Positions 10,071-19,553 are shown, counted from the stretch's first letter. The stretch is 64,000 nt of DNA from an uncultured Fidelibacterota bacterium (GCA_913041945.1 CAJWIT010000001.1:1-64000), one strand, 5' to 3'. Notes: generated from the letters alone by a model not told the origin. Program-made: numbers and translations.

Positions 10071-10526
10071 TCAGTCCAGATCTGAAAGAATATCCTTCGC
10101 ATGAGTTTTTGTTTTTACTTTTGAATATACCCTCTCAATAGTGCCATTTTCATCAATAAGATAAGAATATCTGAAAATTCCTTCATATTCCCTCCCCATA
10201 AATTTTTTCGGTCCCCAGGCACCGTATGCCTTGATGGTTTCTTTTGAAGGGTCGCTGAGCAGTGAGAAAGGAAATTCCTGTTTGTCACAAAAAGACTTCT
10301 GAGCTTTCACAGAATCTGCACTCATACCAAGAATCACCACATTGTTATCCTGAAATTTTTGGAACTCATCACGGAGCCCCTGTCCTTGGACCGTTCATCC
10401 AGGGGTGCTTGCTTTTGGAAAAAACCAAAGCAGCACTTTTTTCCCTTTTAAACTTTCGAGAGATATAAGATCTCCATCCTGATTCATCGACGAAAATTCC
10501 GGCGCAGTATCACCAACTTTTAACAT
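10071..10526 (-). CDS. BCP/PrxQ-type peroxiredoxin, predicted selenoprotein (UGA at 10395..10397 read as Sec)
   Basis: Translation from ATG at 10524..10526: MLKVGDTAPEFSSMNQDGDLISLESLKGKKVLLWFFPKASTPG(U)TVQGQGLRDEFQKFQDNNVVILGMSADSVKAQKSFCDKQEFPFSLLSDPSKETIKAYGAWGPKKFMGREYEGIFRYSYLIDENGTIERVYSKVKTKTHAKDILSDLD. Same frame on both sides of UGA; matches BCP PKxxTPGCTVQxxGLRD. Confidence 0.85.
10361..10380 (-). promoter_or_regulatory. Candidate bacterial SECIS element
   Basis: RNA after UGA: ACGGUCCAAGGACA-GGGGCUC-CGUGAU-GAGUUCC; 7-bp stem (two G-U pairs), 6-nt loop starting 21 nt after UGA with G at loop position 2. Confidence 0.55.
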
Positions 10527-10567
10527 AATTTCCTCCAGTTTTTGTTTTGAACACTTTCATAAAGTTT

Positions 10568-11692
10568 CTACTCATCATCCCATTTTCTCAAAAATGATTT
10601 TGACCATTTGAAAAATTCACCACATTCTATTTTTGATCGGATCGTTTTCATTAATTTCATATAAAAAGCAATATTCAAGGCGCTGGAAATCCGCACTCCA
10701 AGGATCTCATTCACATTAAACAAATGCCGGACGTATGCTTTTGAGAACTGAGCTCCAAAAGGCGAACTACTTATTGCATCAATGGGACTGAAATCCGATT
10801 TATATTTACTGTTTTTAATATTAATAATTCCCTCATCTGTGAAAATATGCCCGTTTCTCCCATTCCGTGTAGGGATGACACAATCGAACATATCCATTCC
10901 CATTGCTACTGCATTCACAATATCTGCCGGTTTACCCACACCCATCAAATACCTAGGTTGGTCAATCGGTAAATGTTCATCACATAAACTGACCATTTCC
11001 AACATGGCAGATTTATCTTCACCTACTGCCAAACCTCCAATTGCCATACCGCATGAAGCAAGGGCGACTAATTCATCTAAACTTTGTTTTCTCAGTTCTG
11101 GATAAATATTCCCCTGTACTATAGGAAAAAATATTTGGTCCCACTCAAAATGGGAAGGATTTTCATCAAGATATTGAACACAGGATTTTGCCCACATGGT
11201 TGTTCTTTTAACAGACTGGCCCACTGTTTTTTTATCACTTTTTCCCGGAGGACATTCATCGAAAGCCATAATGATATCTGCACCTAAATTCCGCTGGATA
11301 CTCATGGATTTTTCCGGAGTGAAAAAATGTTTACTCCCGTCTATATGAGATTGAAACTCCACTCCTTCATCCGAAATTTTATTCAATCGTGCTAAAGAAA
11401 ATACTTGAAATCCACCACTGTCTGTTAACATCGGTCCTTTCCAGCTTGAAAAGGAATGAAGCCCTCCGGCATCCTTTACTATATCATCTCCCGGTTTTAG
11501 GTAAAGGTGATACGTATTCCCCAATATTATTTCTGTATCAAGAGATGTTAATTCTTGTGGTGTAAAAGTTTTAACCGTTCCCAATGTCCCCACAGGCATG
11601 AAAACCGGTGTGTGGATGATGCCATGATGAGTGTCTAACAATCCCGTCCTGGCTGAAGTTTCTTTGTCAGAATGTAAAAGAGTAAATTGCAA
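10568..11692 (-). CDS. tgt: Queuine tRNA-ribosyltransferase
   Basis: HTPVFMPVGTLGTVK, LTDSGGFQVFSLA, GGLAVGE, MGVGKPADI, FDCVIPTRNGRNG. Confidence 0.95.
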   Translation of the reverse strand: MQFTLLHSDKETSARTGLLDTHHGIIHTPVFMPVGTLGTVKTFTPQELTSLDTEIILGNTYHLYLKPGDDIVKDAGGLHSFSSWKGPMLTDSGGFQVFSLARLNKISDEGVEFQSHIDGSKHFFTPEKSMSIQRNLGADIIMAFDECPPGKSDKKTVGQSVKRTTMWAKSCVQYLDENPSHFEWDQIFFPIVQGNIYPELRKQSLDELVALASCGMAIGGLAVGEDKSAMLEMVSLCDEHLPIDQPRYLMGVGKPADIVNAVAMGMDMFDCVIPTRNGRNGHIFTDEGIINIKNSKYKSDFSPIDAISSSPFGAQFSKAYVRHLFNVNEILGVRISSALNIAFYMKLMKTIRSKIECGEFFKWSKSFLRKWDDE

Positions 11693-11696
11693 TACT

Positions 11697-13049
11697 TCAG
11701 AACAGAATATTAAACGCTTCCTGAACAGTGGAAACAGGTCTGACTGTCAAGCCTTTTGGAAGAGGCTTGATGGATCGTTTGCCGGAATGAGGAATCAATG
11801 CCTGGGTGAACCCAAGGGCTTTTGCTTCTTTTAGGCGTTTTTTCAATTGACCGACAGATCTCACTTCACCGGCCAATCCCACTTCTCCTATAAGGACAAA
11901 GTCCGGTGGAATTGCCTTTTCTAGTGCACTGGATGCCACGGCGCTGATAATGCCAAGGTCTGCCGCCGGATCATTTACTTTCAGCCCTCCAACAAGATTT
12001 ACAAACACATCCCTGGTCCCCATAATAATTTTCATCCTTTTTTCAAGTACTGCTAAAAGCATTGATAATCGTCGATAATCAAATCCGTTCACATTCCGCT
12101 GAGGAGTACCAAAATTTGCGGCAGACACCAGTGCTTGCACTTCTACCAAGATTGGCCTTGTTCCTTCTAATGAAGGATAAATAGCTGTCCCGGCTACATT
12201 GGTTGACCGCTCTTCAAGAAATAGCTCCGAAGGATTGCTGACTTCCAGGAGCCCTTTTTCATCCATCATAAAAATGCCCACTTCGTTTGTAGCACCAAAA
12301 CGATTTTTCACACATCGGAGGATTCGATGGTCATAGCGTCCATCTCCTTCAAGATACAGAACAGTATCCACCATATGTTCGAGCATTTTAGGTCCAGCAA
12401 TAACACCTTCCTTGGTCACATGGCCTATAATAATTACGGAGACACCTCTCTGTTTGGCCATCTGAAGCAATTGTTGACCGCTTTCCCGAATCTGGGTGGG
12501 AGACCCAGGAAGAGAATCAATTCCCATACTGAACACAGTCTGAATTGAATCTATAATAACCAATTCTGGTTTCAACAAAGATATGTGTTCGAGAATTCTT
12601 TCTATCTGGTTTTCACCGGAAATTTGCAAGTCATCAGATTGAATATTCAATCGTTTTGCCCGCATGGCAACCTGATCCTCACTTTCTTCTGCAGATACAA
12701 ACAAAGACGGCACTCCGCATCCCACGACAATCTGGAGAGCAAGAGTTGATTTCCCTATCCCGGGGCTTCCTCCAAGAAGGATGACCGATCCTTTCAGTAA
12801 ACCCCCACCCAGTACCCGGTCCACCTCTTGAAGTTTTGCTGAAAACCGCTCTGTAGATTGCTTATACAGGATTTCAGTCAGGGATGCGGGCTTCCGTCTG
12901 TTTTCACTTACAGTCTTTTTAGACCTCTTTGAAATTTTGAATTCACTAAGGGTTCCCCATTCATTGCATGCTGGACATTGACCATGCCACTTGGGAAAAT
13001 CATTCCCGCATCCTGAACATAGAAATGCCGTTTTCACTGCTGATTTCAT
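11697..13049 (-). CDS. radA: DNA repair protein RadA
   Basis: CxxC zinc finger (CSGCGNDFPKWHGQCPACNEW), Walker A GGSPGIGKST, KNRFG motif. Confidence 0.96.
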   Translation of the reverse strand: MKSAVKTAFLCSGCGNDFPKWHGQCPACNEWGTLSEFKISKRSKKTVSENRRKPASLTEILYKQSTERFSAKLQEVDRVLGGGLLKGSVILLGGSPGIGKSTLALQIVVGCGVPSLFVSAEESEDQVAMRAKRLNIQSDDLQISGENQIERILEHISLLKPELVIIDSIQTVFSMGIDSLPGSPTQIRESGQQLLQMAKQRGVSVIIIGHVTKEGVIAGPKMLEHMVDTVLYLEGDGRYDHRILRCVKNRFGATNEVGIFMMDEKGLLEVSNPSELFLEERSTNVAGTAIYPSLEGTRPILVEVQALVSAANFGTPQRNVNGFDYRRLSMLLAVLEKRMKIIMGTRDVFVNLVGGLKVNDPAADLGIISAVASSALEKAIPPDFVLIGEVGLAGEVRSVGQLKKRLKEAKALGFTQALIPHSGKRSIKPLPKGLTVRPVSTVQEAFNILF

Positions 13050-13102
13050 GATGCTGGCAGGGTTAATATTTATATTTCAATTAAAGGATTTGCTCTTCTT
13101 TT

Positions 13103-16100
13103 CTACCAATCAGGACCAAAGGAAAAAAGATACTGTGGCCGTGAATAACTTCCGTCGGGTTTTATATCCCAGGCTGTATCAACCCGGAGCAATCCCAGCG
13201 GTGTGAAAAGTTTGAATCCTATTCCAAATCCTGCTACCTTTGGAGACGTTACGCTAGTCATATCTCCATATTTATCTTCGATTATTAGTTGGTCACTGAA
13301 CTCTTCATATTCATCCCAGGCAGCACCGACATCTAAGAAGGCATGACCAAACAAATAAGTGGCTGCCACCCGGGAAGGAGGTCCAAACGCAAAAATAAAA
13401 GGAAATCGAAATTCAAAATTAGCCAGGGCAACATTTGTTCCCATCCGCTCGGCATAACGTGCTCCCCGAACCGGCATGGCATATTCAGTAAAATAGATAT
13501 CCTTCAACAGGTTATCATTTTCCTCATCCAGCATCACTTCTCTAAACTGGCCTGAATCGTCTTTCCCATCGGTTTCTCCTCTCCCAAAATACCAGTTATG
13601 TGCCCCTCCAAGAAAAAATTTCTGTGGATCATGCCCCATACTTTTTCCAATCATCAAGCGCCCTGCAAAAGAATAATATTTCCAGAGCCTAATATATTTA
13701 CGTATATCCCATACCACTGTCTGAAATTTAATTTCTCCCGTACCAATCCCCGGTGTGGCAGTTACAGAAATATTTTGACGGAATCCATCCAATGGCCCTG
13801 TGTATCCAAAAACAGAATTATCATAGACCCAGCTTACCATAGGCAAAACGGTTGACAATTTTTCTTCATCCTCAAGGGCATATTCTCCGGTTAAAAATTC
13901 ATCTATAAAAATTTCATATCTAAAAATATGATATGACAATCCCACGTCAATCCGGTTAAAACGGTTGAATGGATGGGACAGAAAACTCCCAATCCCAATA
14001 TGACGCAGTCTCCCGAATCTTTGATAACCTAATGAGAAAAAATTAGCAGTTTGAGAAAAATTAAAGTAGAGGTCAGTCCGGTTTTTTAAATACGCATAGG
14101 ATAAAAAATAGTCGCTGTTTTCAAGGGTCAAAACCATTTCAGTCCCAAAAAATATTTTATGATCCCCCATAAGATCACTCCAGGAGAAAAAGGTCATCCC
14201 TTGGGCTCCAAACACACTGCTGATCATCATATTGCCCCCGATCATATCCAGGGTAAAATGCGTTTTGTATAACTGGGGAAGATAGGTGTCCTCTTGCCGA
14301 AGACTATCATGAAACGCACTCTTTTTTTCTTCTCTCTGGTTTAGAATCGTATCATTGTATTGATCATATTGCCGTGCAAAAATATATTGAGAATAATCAT
14401 CCACACCTCTGCTGCTCTTCATTTGTTTGTCTTTATTCCATCTAAGATCAGCTAATGATTCGTCTTGATCTTTATTTTGTGTATAATTTGTCAACGGGAT
14501 TTCCTTTTTAGATAATCCTCCCGGATTCGTCAAACTATAAATATCCCACCCGCCTTTACTGTAACCAGCAAACACTAGGAGCTGATCATCATTTGATAAA
14601 CTCAATTGCTGAATCCCAGTCAATACATTGCTGACCGGTATCTGTGTGCCTGAATCCAAATCACGATAAAATATATTCCATACACCGTTATAGTCTGCCG
14701 TAAAAAAAAGGGCATTTCTTTTATGCATCCAAACAGGATAGTTTTCATTGTAATCTGTATTGGTGACCCGAATAATCTCTTTTGTCTGTGCATCTATTAC
14801 ATAGATATCATCTTGCGAGAAATCATGTGTAAACATATCTACTTCAAGCGTCTCACCAGTCGTGTTGTCTGCACCAACCCGAAGGTAATCACCACGATCA
14901 GAAATGAAAGCGATTTTCTTCCCATCCGGGCTCCAAACTGGTTCTGAATCGGAAAAAATATCATCAGTCAAGTTCACTAGTTTTTTTGTGGAAAAATCAT
15001 AGAGATAAACATCACTCGCTCTGCCTTTATTCCCAATAAAAGCCAGCTGTGTTCCCTCCGGGCTCCACGAAGCGGTAAAAAGTCCATCCAATTCAAGGGA
15101 TATTTTTTCAGATTTCCCGCTGGCTACATCAATTAAATGAAAGACATCTCCTTTTCCTGCTTTAGATGCGATCACAATTTTTTTACTGTCGGGCGCCCAG
15201 GATATCCCCGGTTGAAGCCATTTCAATTCTTCAAAATCAATAGAGCGGTTTCCCTTAACCAGCCGCCTGATTACCTTTCCATTCAAGGCATCAATCAAAT
15301 AAATGTCCGCATATCCTTCCCGGTCTGACAAGATCGCAATTTTGCTTCCATCTGGAGAGAGTGCCGGAGAAATATTGTAAAAATTCCCTTTTTCTTTATG
15401 GTCAGTCAATTGTTTGGAGATATCTTCAAGTTCATCCCGTCCGGCCACATCCGGCCAGTACTCTTTCTTCAAATATTTTTTCCATTGTTTGCTCAGTTCT
15501 TCAAAATCAAAGCCCAGAGCTTTTTCATACCCTTTTTCAGCATTCTGATACTTTTTCATCTTGGTAAATATCTCACCAACTTTTTCACGTCCATATTTTT
15601 CAGAAATAAATCGCCATACTGATTGCCCACCCTTATAGGCCATGTAGGATTCCAACCTTTTCACCTGAGGTATTTCATCATGAATTGCCATATCCCGAAT
15701 AATCATATCCGCTTTGGTATCCCAATTGGAAGAGAGATATTCTGCAAGCCCTTCATTAGTCCAAAGAGGTATATTGAGCCTAATCCTCCCTGAAATGATT
15801 CCCTGAACGTTCCCTCCATAAATCATATCGTTGATTACAGCGTGCACCAGTTCATGATGAATAACATGCCTAAATTCTTTATAAGATCCATCAAATGGTA
15901 AGACCACACGGTTCTTAAATAATTCTGTGACCCCACCAATTCCTTCAGACATGTACGTATCCACTACATTTGTTTGTTGAAAGTCATTGTGAGAATTATA
16001 TACAATGACTGAAACCGGTTTTTTTAATGTCCATCGAAGGTGGATCGAAATTTGTTCATATGCTTCTTCCGCTGCATTTGCCGTAAACTCTGCCAACTCA

Positions 16101-16249
16101 AATTCATTTGCATAATAATAAACATCAAAATGGGGAGACTTAATAAATTTCCAGTCAAAGTCCCTGTATTGAACTTTATTTTTTCCAAAAGACTGCCCAA
16201 AAACAATCTGAATACAAAGAAAAACTAATAATATGAATCTATGGTTCAT
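13103..16249 (-). CDS. Secreted peptidase-MA-like / TolB-like beta-propeller / outer-membrane beta-barrel fusion
   Basis: Signal peptide; HHELVHA (HExxH) motif; repeated SPDGSKIAILSDR/WSPDGKKIAFISDR propeller blades; C-terminal aromatic-rich barrel resembling surface antigen/Omp85. Confidence 0.75.
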   Translation of the reverse strand: MNHRFILLVFLCIQIVFGQSFGKNKVQYRDFDWKFIKSPHFDVYYYANEFELAEFTANAAEEAYEQISIHLRWTLKKPVSVIVYNSHNDFQQTNVVDTYMSEGIGGVTELFKNRVVLPFDGSYKEFRHVIHHELVHAVINDMIYGGNVQGIISGRIRLNIPLWTNEGLAEYLSSNWDTKADMIIRDMAIHDEIPQVKRLESYMAYKGGQSVWRFISEKYGREKVGEIFTKMKKYQNAEKGYEKALGFDFEELSKQWKKYLKKEYWPDVAGRDELEDISKQLTDHKEKGNFYNISPALSPDGSKIAILSDREGYADIYLIDALNGKVIRRLVKGNRSIDFEELKWLQPGISWAPDSKKIVIASKAGKGDVFHLIDVASGKSEKISLELDGLFTASWSPEGTQLAFIGNKGRASDVYLYDFSTKKLVNLTDDIFSDSEPVWSPDGKKIAFISDRGDYLRVGADNTTGETLEVDMFTHDFSQDDIYVIDAQTKEIIRVTNTDYNENYPVWMHKRNALFFTADYNGVWNIFYRDLDSGTQIPVSNVLTGIQQLSLSNDDQLLVFAGYSKGGWDIYSLTNPGGLSKKEIPLTNYTQNKDQDESLADLRWNKDKQMKSSRGVDDYSQYIFARQYDQYNDTILNQREEKKSAFHDSLRQEDTYLPQLYKTHFTLDMIGGNMMISSVFGAQGMTFFSWSDLMGDHKIFFGTEMVLTLENSDYFLSYAYLKNRTDLYFNFSQTANFFSLGYQRFGRLRHIGIGSFLSHPFNRFNRIDVGLSYHIFRYEIFIDEFLTGEYALEDEEKLSTVLPMVSWVYDNSVFGYTGPLDGFRQNISVTATPGIGTGEIKFQTVVWDIRKYIRLWKYYSFAGRLMIGKSMGHDPQKFFLGGAHNWYFGRGETDGKDDSGQFREVMLDEENDNLLKDIYFTEYAMPVRGARYAERMGTNVALANFEFRFPFIFAFGPPSRVAATYLFGHAFLDVGAAWDEYEEFSDQLIIEDKYGDMTSVTSPKVAGFGIGFKLFTPLGLLRVDTAWDIKPDGSYSRPQYLFSFGPDW

Positions 16250-16382
16250 TATTCTATCTACGTTACATTTGACACTGTTAATTTACAATAGGTTAAGATA
16301 AACCAATCGTATTTTCAAGATAAAGTTACGAATAACATTTTAATTTGTCTTAATCCTTGGGTAGCAGTAAGTTTTCTCACTT

Positions 16383-17123
16383 ATGGATTTACCAGTCTAT
16401 TTTATTTCTGATGCCCATTTGGCAATACAGTCATCCGAAGAGGAACATCAAAAACAACAGAGGTTATTCCAGTTCTTCCATCACGTTGCCCATACGGGAG
16501 GTACTCTATTTATTTTAGGAGACCTTTTTGATTTCTACTTTGAATATCCTCATGTAATCCCTAAAATGTACTTTCAGATTTATCACGAACTTTTTCATCT
16601 TAAAAGTAAAGGTGTTGCACTGCATTTTATGGTTGGGAACCACGATTACTGGTTTCAGGATTTTATTTCGGACAGACTGTTTGATAAAACCTACACTGAT
16701 AACACAATTGCTGAAGTCAACGGAAAAAAATTCTACCTGACCCATGGTGACGGAATCCTATCCTGGGACCGGGGATATCAACTGTTAAAAATGATCATCA
16801 GAAATCCGGTCTTTATCTGGCTGTATCGTTGGGTGCATCCAACCATTGGGTACAGCATTGCAAATTGGATTTCAAAGAAAGGTCAACATTATGAGCACTC
16901 TGATGAATACAATGAGCGAGTTCTCAGTGAGTTGGAAGCATTTACAAAACCATATATAGCCAATGGATTTGATTATGTGATTACCGGGCATTATCACCAA
17001 GCAACAGAAAAAATGATAAACGGTGGAAAGCTTTTGATTCTTGGTGATTGGATTCAGTATTTTTCATATGGATATTTCAACGGAAATGATTTATCCTTAA
17101 AGTTTTGGGAGACCGATGAATAA
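16383..17123 (+). CDS. UDP-2,3-diacylglucosamine diphosphatase-like metallophosphoesterase
   Basis: SDAHL, LGDLFDFYFEYP, MVGNHDYWF, LTHGDG, ITGHYH metallophosphoesterase motifs as in LpxH. Confidence 0.85.
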   Translation: MDLPVYFISDAHLAIQSSEEEHQKQQRLFQFFHHVAHTGGTLFILGDLFDFYFEYPHVIPKMYFQIYHELFHLKSKGVALHFMVGNHDYWFQDFISDRLFDKTYTDNTIAEVNGKKFYLTHGDGILSWDRGYQLLKMIIRNPVFIWLYRWVHPTIGYSIANWISKKGQHYEHSDEYNERVLSELEAFTKPYIANGFDYVITGHYHQATEKMINGGKLLILGDWIQYFSYGYFNGNDLSLKFWETDE

Positions 17124-18252
17124 AACACTTATTCTTTTCCTTATTTCGATCCTGATGTTTGAAGGATGTTCAAAAATCAAATCCCTTCTTCCTTTTTTCG
17201 GAAAAAAGAAAGAAGGGACTACAACAATTCAACATGGCGATGTAGAAAAACTGCACACTGCTTTCCAAGATGGACGCATTCAGGCTTTGGAAGAACTCAT
17301 TAGTATTTATCAGGATTCAAATCAATCTTATGATGTCCGGCTTGCAGCAGGTGAATCCCTTGCGGAAACTCATCATCCAAATGCGTTAAATGCGATCGCG
17401 GAAACCGTTGCCAGCTCAGCGGCAATAGACCTTTCCTTTATGGAATTTTCTATTGATTTACTTGCCAAGTTTAAAGAAAACCCAAAAGCTGCTGAAGCTA
17501 TGATCCGGGCAATGCACACCATCCAGAAAAAAACAAATAAATTGCATCTTTACCTAGTGAAAAATTTGGGGAAAGTTCGCATTAAAGATCAGGTTTACGC
17601 ATTAATGGATCTTTATGAAGTCGCCAAGTCTAACCTGTCTCGGACTGAAGAATTGCTCACGAAAACTCTTGGAACTATTGGTGATGACAAAGTCATCCCT
17701 GCCCTGGTAGATATTGCCAAGGATCCTTATATAAATGTAGGCATCCGAAACCGGGCTGTTGAAATCCTGGGGAAGAAAGAAACAACCGAAATTGTAGGTG
17801 CATTCACGGAATTGCTTGGTGATCCAAATACAAATCTTGAAGTCAGAGAATTTGCCCTCAATACCATGGAGGGTGTTACAGAAGAAAAGCTGATTCTCAC
17901 ACTTTTAGACACATACAATGTTGGGAAAAAGCAATACTTTAGTCTGCTCAATACCTTGATCGACGCTCTGGGGGATTTTAAGGATCCGAAAATACGTAAT
18001 GCTTTAACGGAAATCGCCCTGAACAATGATCATGATCTTGCCCTGAGAAAAAAAGCCATAAACAAACTGGGTGAGTCGGGAAATGTGTCTGTAATTCCAG
18101 CCTTTTTACCTCTTTTAAGTCACCCTGATAATTACAATATATATAATGAAATCACTACTCTGGTTAAAACCCTTGGTGTAACTGACAAATACCAGGAGGA
18201 AATACGCAGACTGGCTTTTAAAGCGCACTTAAATAGTGAACTCTATGAATAA
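17116..18252 (+). CDS. HEAT-repeat lipoprotein
   Basis: Lipobox-like LMFEGCSK; multiple alpha-helical HEAT-like repeats. Confidence 0.65.
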   Translation: MNKTLILFLISILMFEGCSKIKSLLPFFGKKKEGTTTIQHGDVEKLHTAFQDGRIQALEELISIYQDSNQSYDVRLAAGESLAETHHPNALNAIAETVASSAAIDLSFMEFSIDLLAKFKENPKAAEAMIRAMHTIQKKTNKLHLYLVKNLGKVRIKDQVYALMDLYEVAKSNLSRTEELLTKTLGTIGDDKVIPALVDIAKDPYINVGIRNRAVEILGKKETTEIVGAFTELLGDPNTNLEVREFALNTMEGVTEEKLILTLLDTYNVGKKQYFSLLNTLIDALGDFKDPKIRNALTEIALNNDHDLALRKKAINKLGESGNVSVIPAFLPLLSHPDNYNIYNEITTLVKTLGVTDKYQEEIRRLAFKAHLNSELYE

Positions 18253-19060
18253 ACAGGTTCTGATAACTTTAGGACTTTTTATCACTCAATTCGGTATGGC
18301 TCAATTGCCGGATACGGTAAAAACCGATATCCCATTAACTCCCTCCAAATCGGATACGTTGAAAACCGATACCCCATTGATAACTCCTTCCCAAAAGATC
18401 CCCCTTCCCCCTTTCCGCGATGATGACACTACCTCCAAAGCGGAAGAAGAACCTTTTTTCGATTATAAGTCTAAAATCCCTGATATACAGTCCCAAATAG
18501 ATTCACTAAAAAAAATAATGAGGCTATATGAAAAAACACGGGAAATGCCTACAATCAAGGAAGAACTGCTTGATCTTATCAAAGTACCGAACCGCTTGCA
18601 CCGGATCACATTGCACAATGGAAGTATTGTCCTGGGAGAAATCATTGAAGAGAGACTTGATAAAATAGTCCTAAAAACCAAAATCGGGCTGCTTGTCCTT
18701 GATCAAGAGTCCATAATGATGATAGAGGAAGAACTTCCACCCGTTGCCGTGGTTGCATTTATTGAAGAACCTCAGGTTGAAATCTTTTCCGGGAAAGAAG
18801 TAATCACCGGATCTGTGATAAACACTGGGAAAAAGCGTGGAGATTTCGTCCGGGTTATAGCAAATCTCTGGACCAAAACTACAGAACTTGCTGCCAAGGA
18901 CTCCGCATTTATAAACGGAATAAAAATGACATATAATACTGGAGTCAAGACTGATACAGCACTGGAGCCTGATCAAACCGCCTCATTCAGGGTCGAGGTG
19001 CATCTCTCAGATTCACTTAAAGTTCAATATCGAACCTTTGACATCCGCTGGGAAGAATAA
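18236..19060 (+). CDS. Hypothetical secreted protein
   Basis: N-terminal signal-like segment (MNKQVLITLGLFITQFGMAQ); overlaps upstream HEAT-repeat gene. Confidence 0.55.
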   Translation: MNSMNKQVLITLGLFITQFGMAQLPDTVKTDIPLTPSKSDTLKTDTPLITPSQKIPLPPFRDDDTTSKAEEEPFFDYKSKIPDIQSQIDSLKKIMRLYEKTREMPTIKEELLDLIKVPNRLHRITLHNGSIVLGEIIEERLDKIVLKTKIGLLVLDQESIMMIEEELPPVAVVAFIEEPQVEIFSGKEVITGSVINTGKKRGDFVRVIANLWTKTTELAAKDSAFINGIKMTYNTGVKTDTALEPDQTASFRVEVHLSDSLKVQYRTFDIRWEE

Positions 19061-19088
19061 TAAAACAGTAGATTCCCAATATAATAAA

Positions 19089-19361
19089 ATGGTTCTTTAT
19101 CCTGCATTCCCAAACCCATTCAATCCAGTAACAATATTACGCTATAATTTGCCCAAGGATGGTTTGGTCAATATCACTATCTATGATATGATGGGCAGAA
19201 TAGTCAGAACTCTGGAAAATGGCAAACAGGCTGCTGGCTTAAAATCAATCCAATGGAATGCTACCAATGATGTCGGACATCCAGTTAGTGCTGGTCCCTA
19301 CCTCTACACAATACAATCAGGGTACTTTAAGCAAACCAAGAAGATAGTATTACTTAAATAA
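19089..19361 (+). pseudogene. Orphan type IX secretion C-terminal sorting domain (cargo-less fragment)
   Basis: MVLYPAFPNPFNPVTILRYNLPKDGLVNITIYDMMGRIVRTLENGKQAAGLKSIQWNATNDVGHPVSAGPYLYTIQSGYFKQTKKIVLLK; no signal peptide or cargo domain. The listed ORF 19038..19361 begins with TTG. Confidence 0.6.
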
Positions 19362-19384
19362 TTCTACCCTTTACACAATATCAA

Positions 19385-19410
19385 GTCCCACTTTCGTGGG
19401 GTTTTTTGTT
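19385..19410 (+). terminator. Rho-independent terminator
   Basis: CCCAC-TTTC-GTGGG stem-loop followed by GTTTTTTG. Confidence 0.75.
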
Positions 19411-19451
19411 TGTGAGATGATGTTGTAAATTGGGGGATAGCGAAATGAATC

Positions 19452-19553
19452 ATGGAGCAAAAACTCACTAGATTTGACACTGTTCCCAGCATTATAGCCG
19501 GACTCATCAATGGGATTCTTCTCATTGTGATAGCCATGGGCCTGATACAATAA
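19452..19553 (+). CDS. 33-aa hydrophobic small ORF, stop overlaps next start (TAATG)
   Basis: MEQKLTRFDTVPSIIAGLINGILLIVIAMGLIQ*, with one predicted TM-like segment. Confidence 0.4.
   Translation: MEQKLTRFDTVPSIIAGLINGILLIVIAMGLIQ

Noticed and set aside
10373-10394. Alternative hairpin ACGG...CCGU immediately after the UGA as SECIS
   Set aside because: Its loop would be too close to the UGA for the usual bacterial SECIS spacing; the GGGGCUC/GAGUUCC hairpin fits better.
10071-10526. Interpretation of the peroxiredoxin as an ordinary nonsense pseudogene or frameshift
   Set aside because: Only one stop, no frame change, located precisely at the catalytic Cys codon, with a hairpin at SECIS-like spacing. 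Sequencing error is still possible and needs read support.
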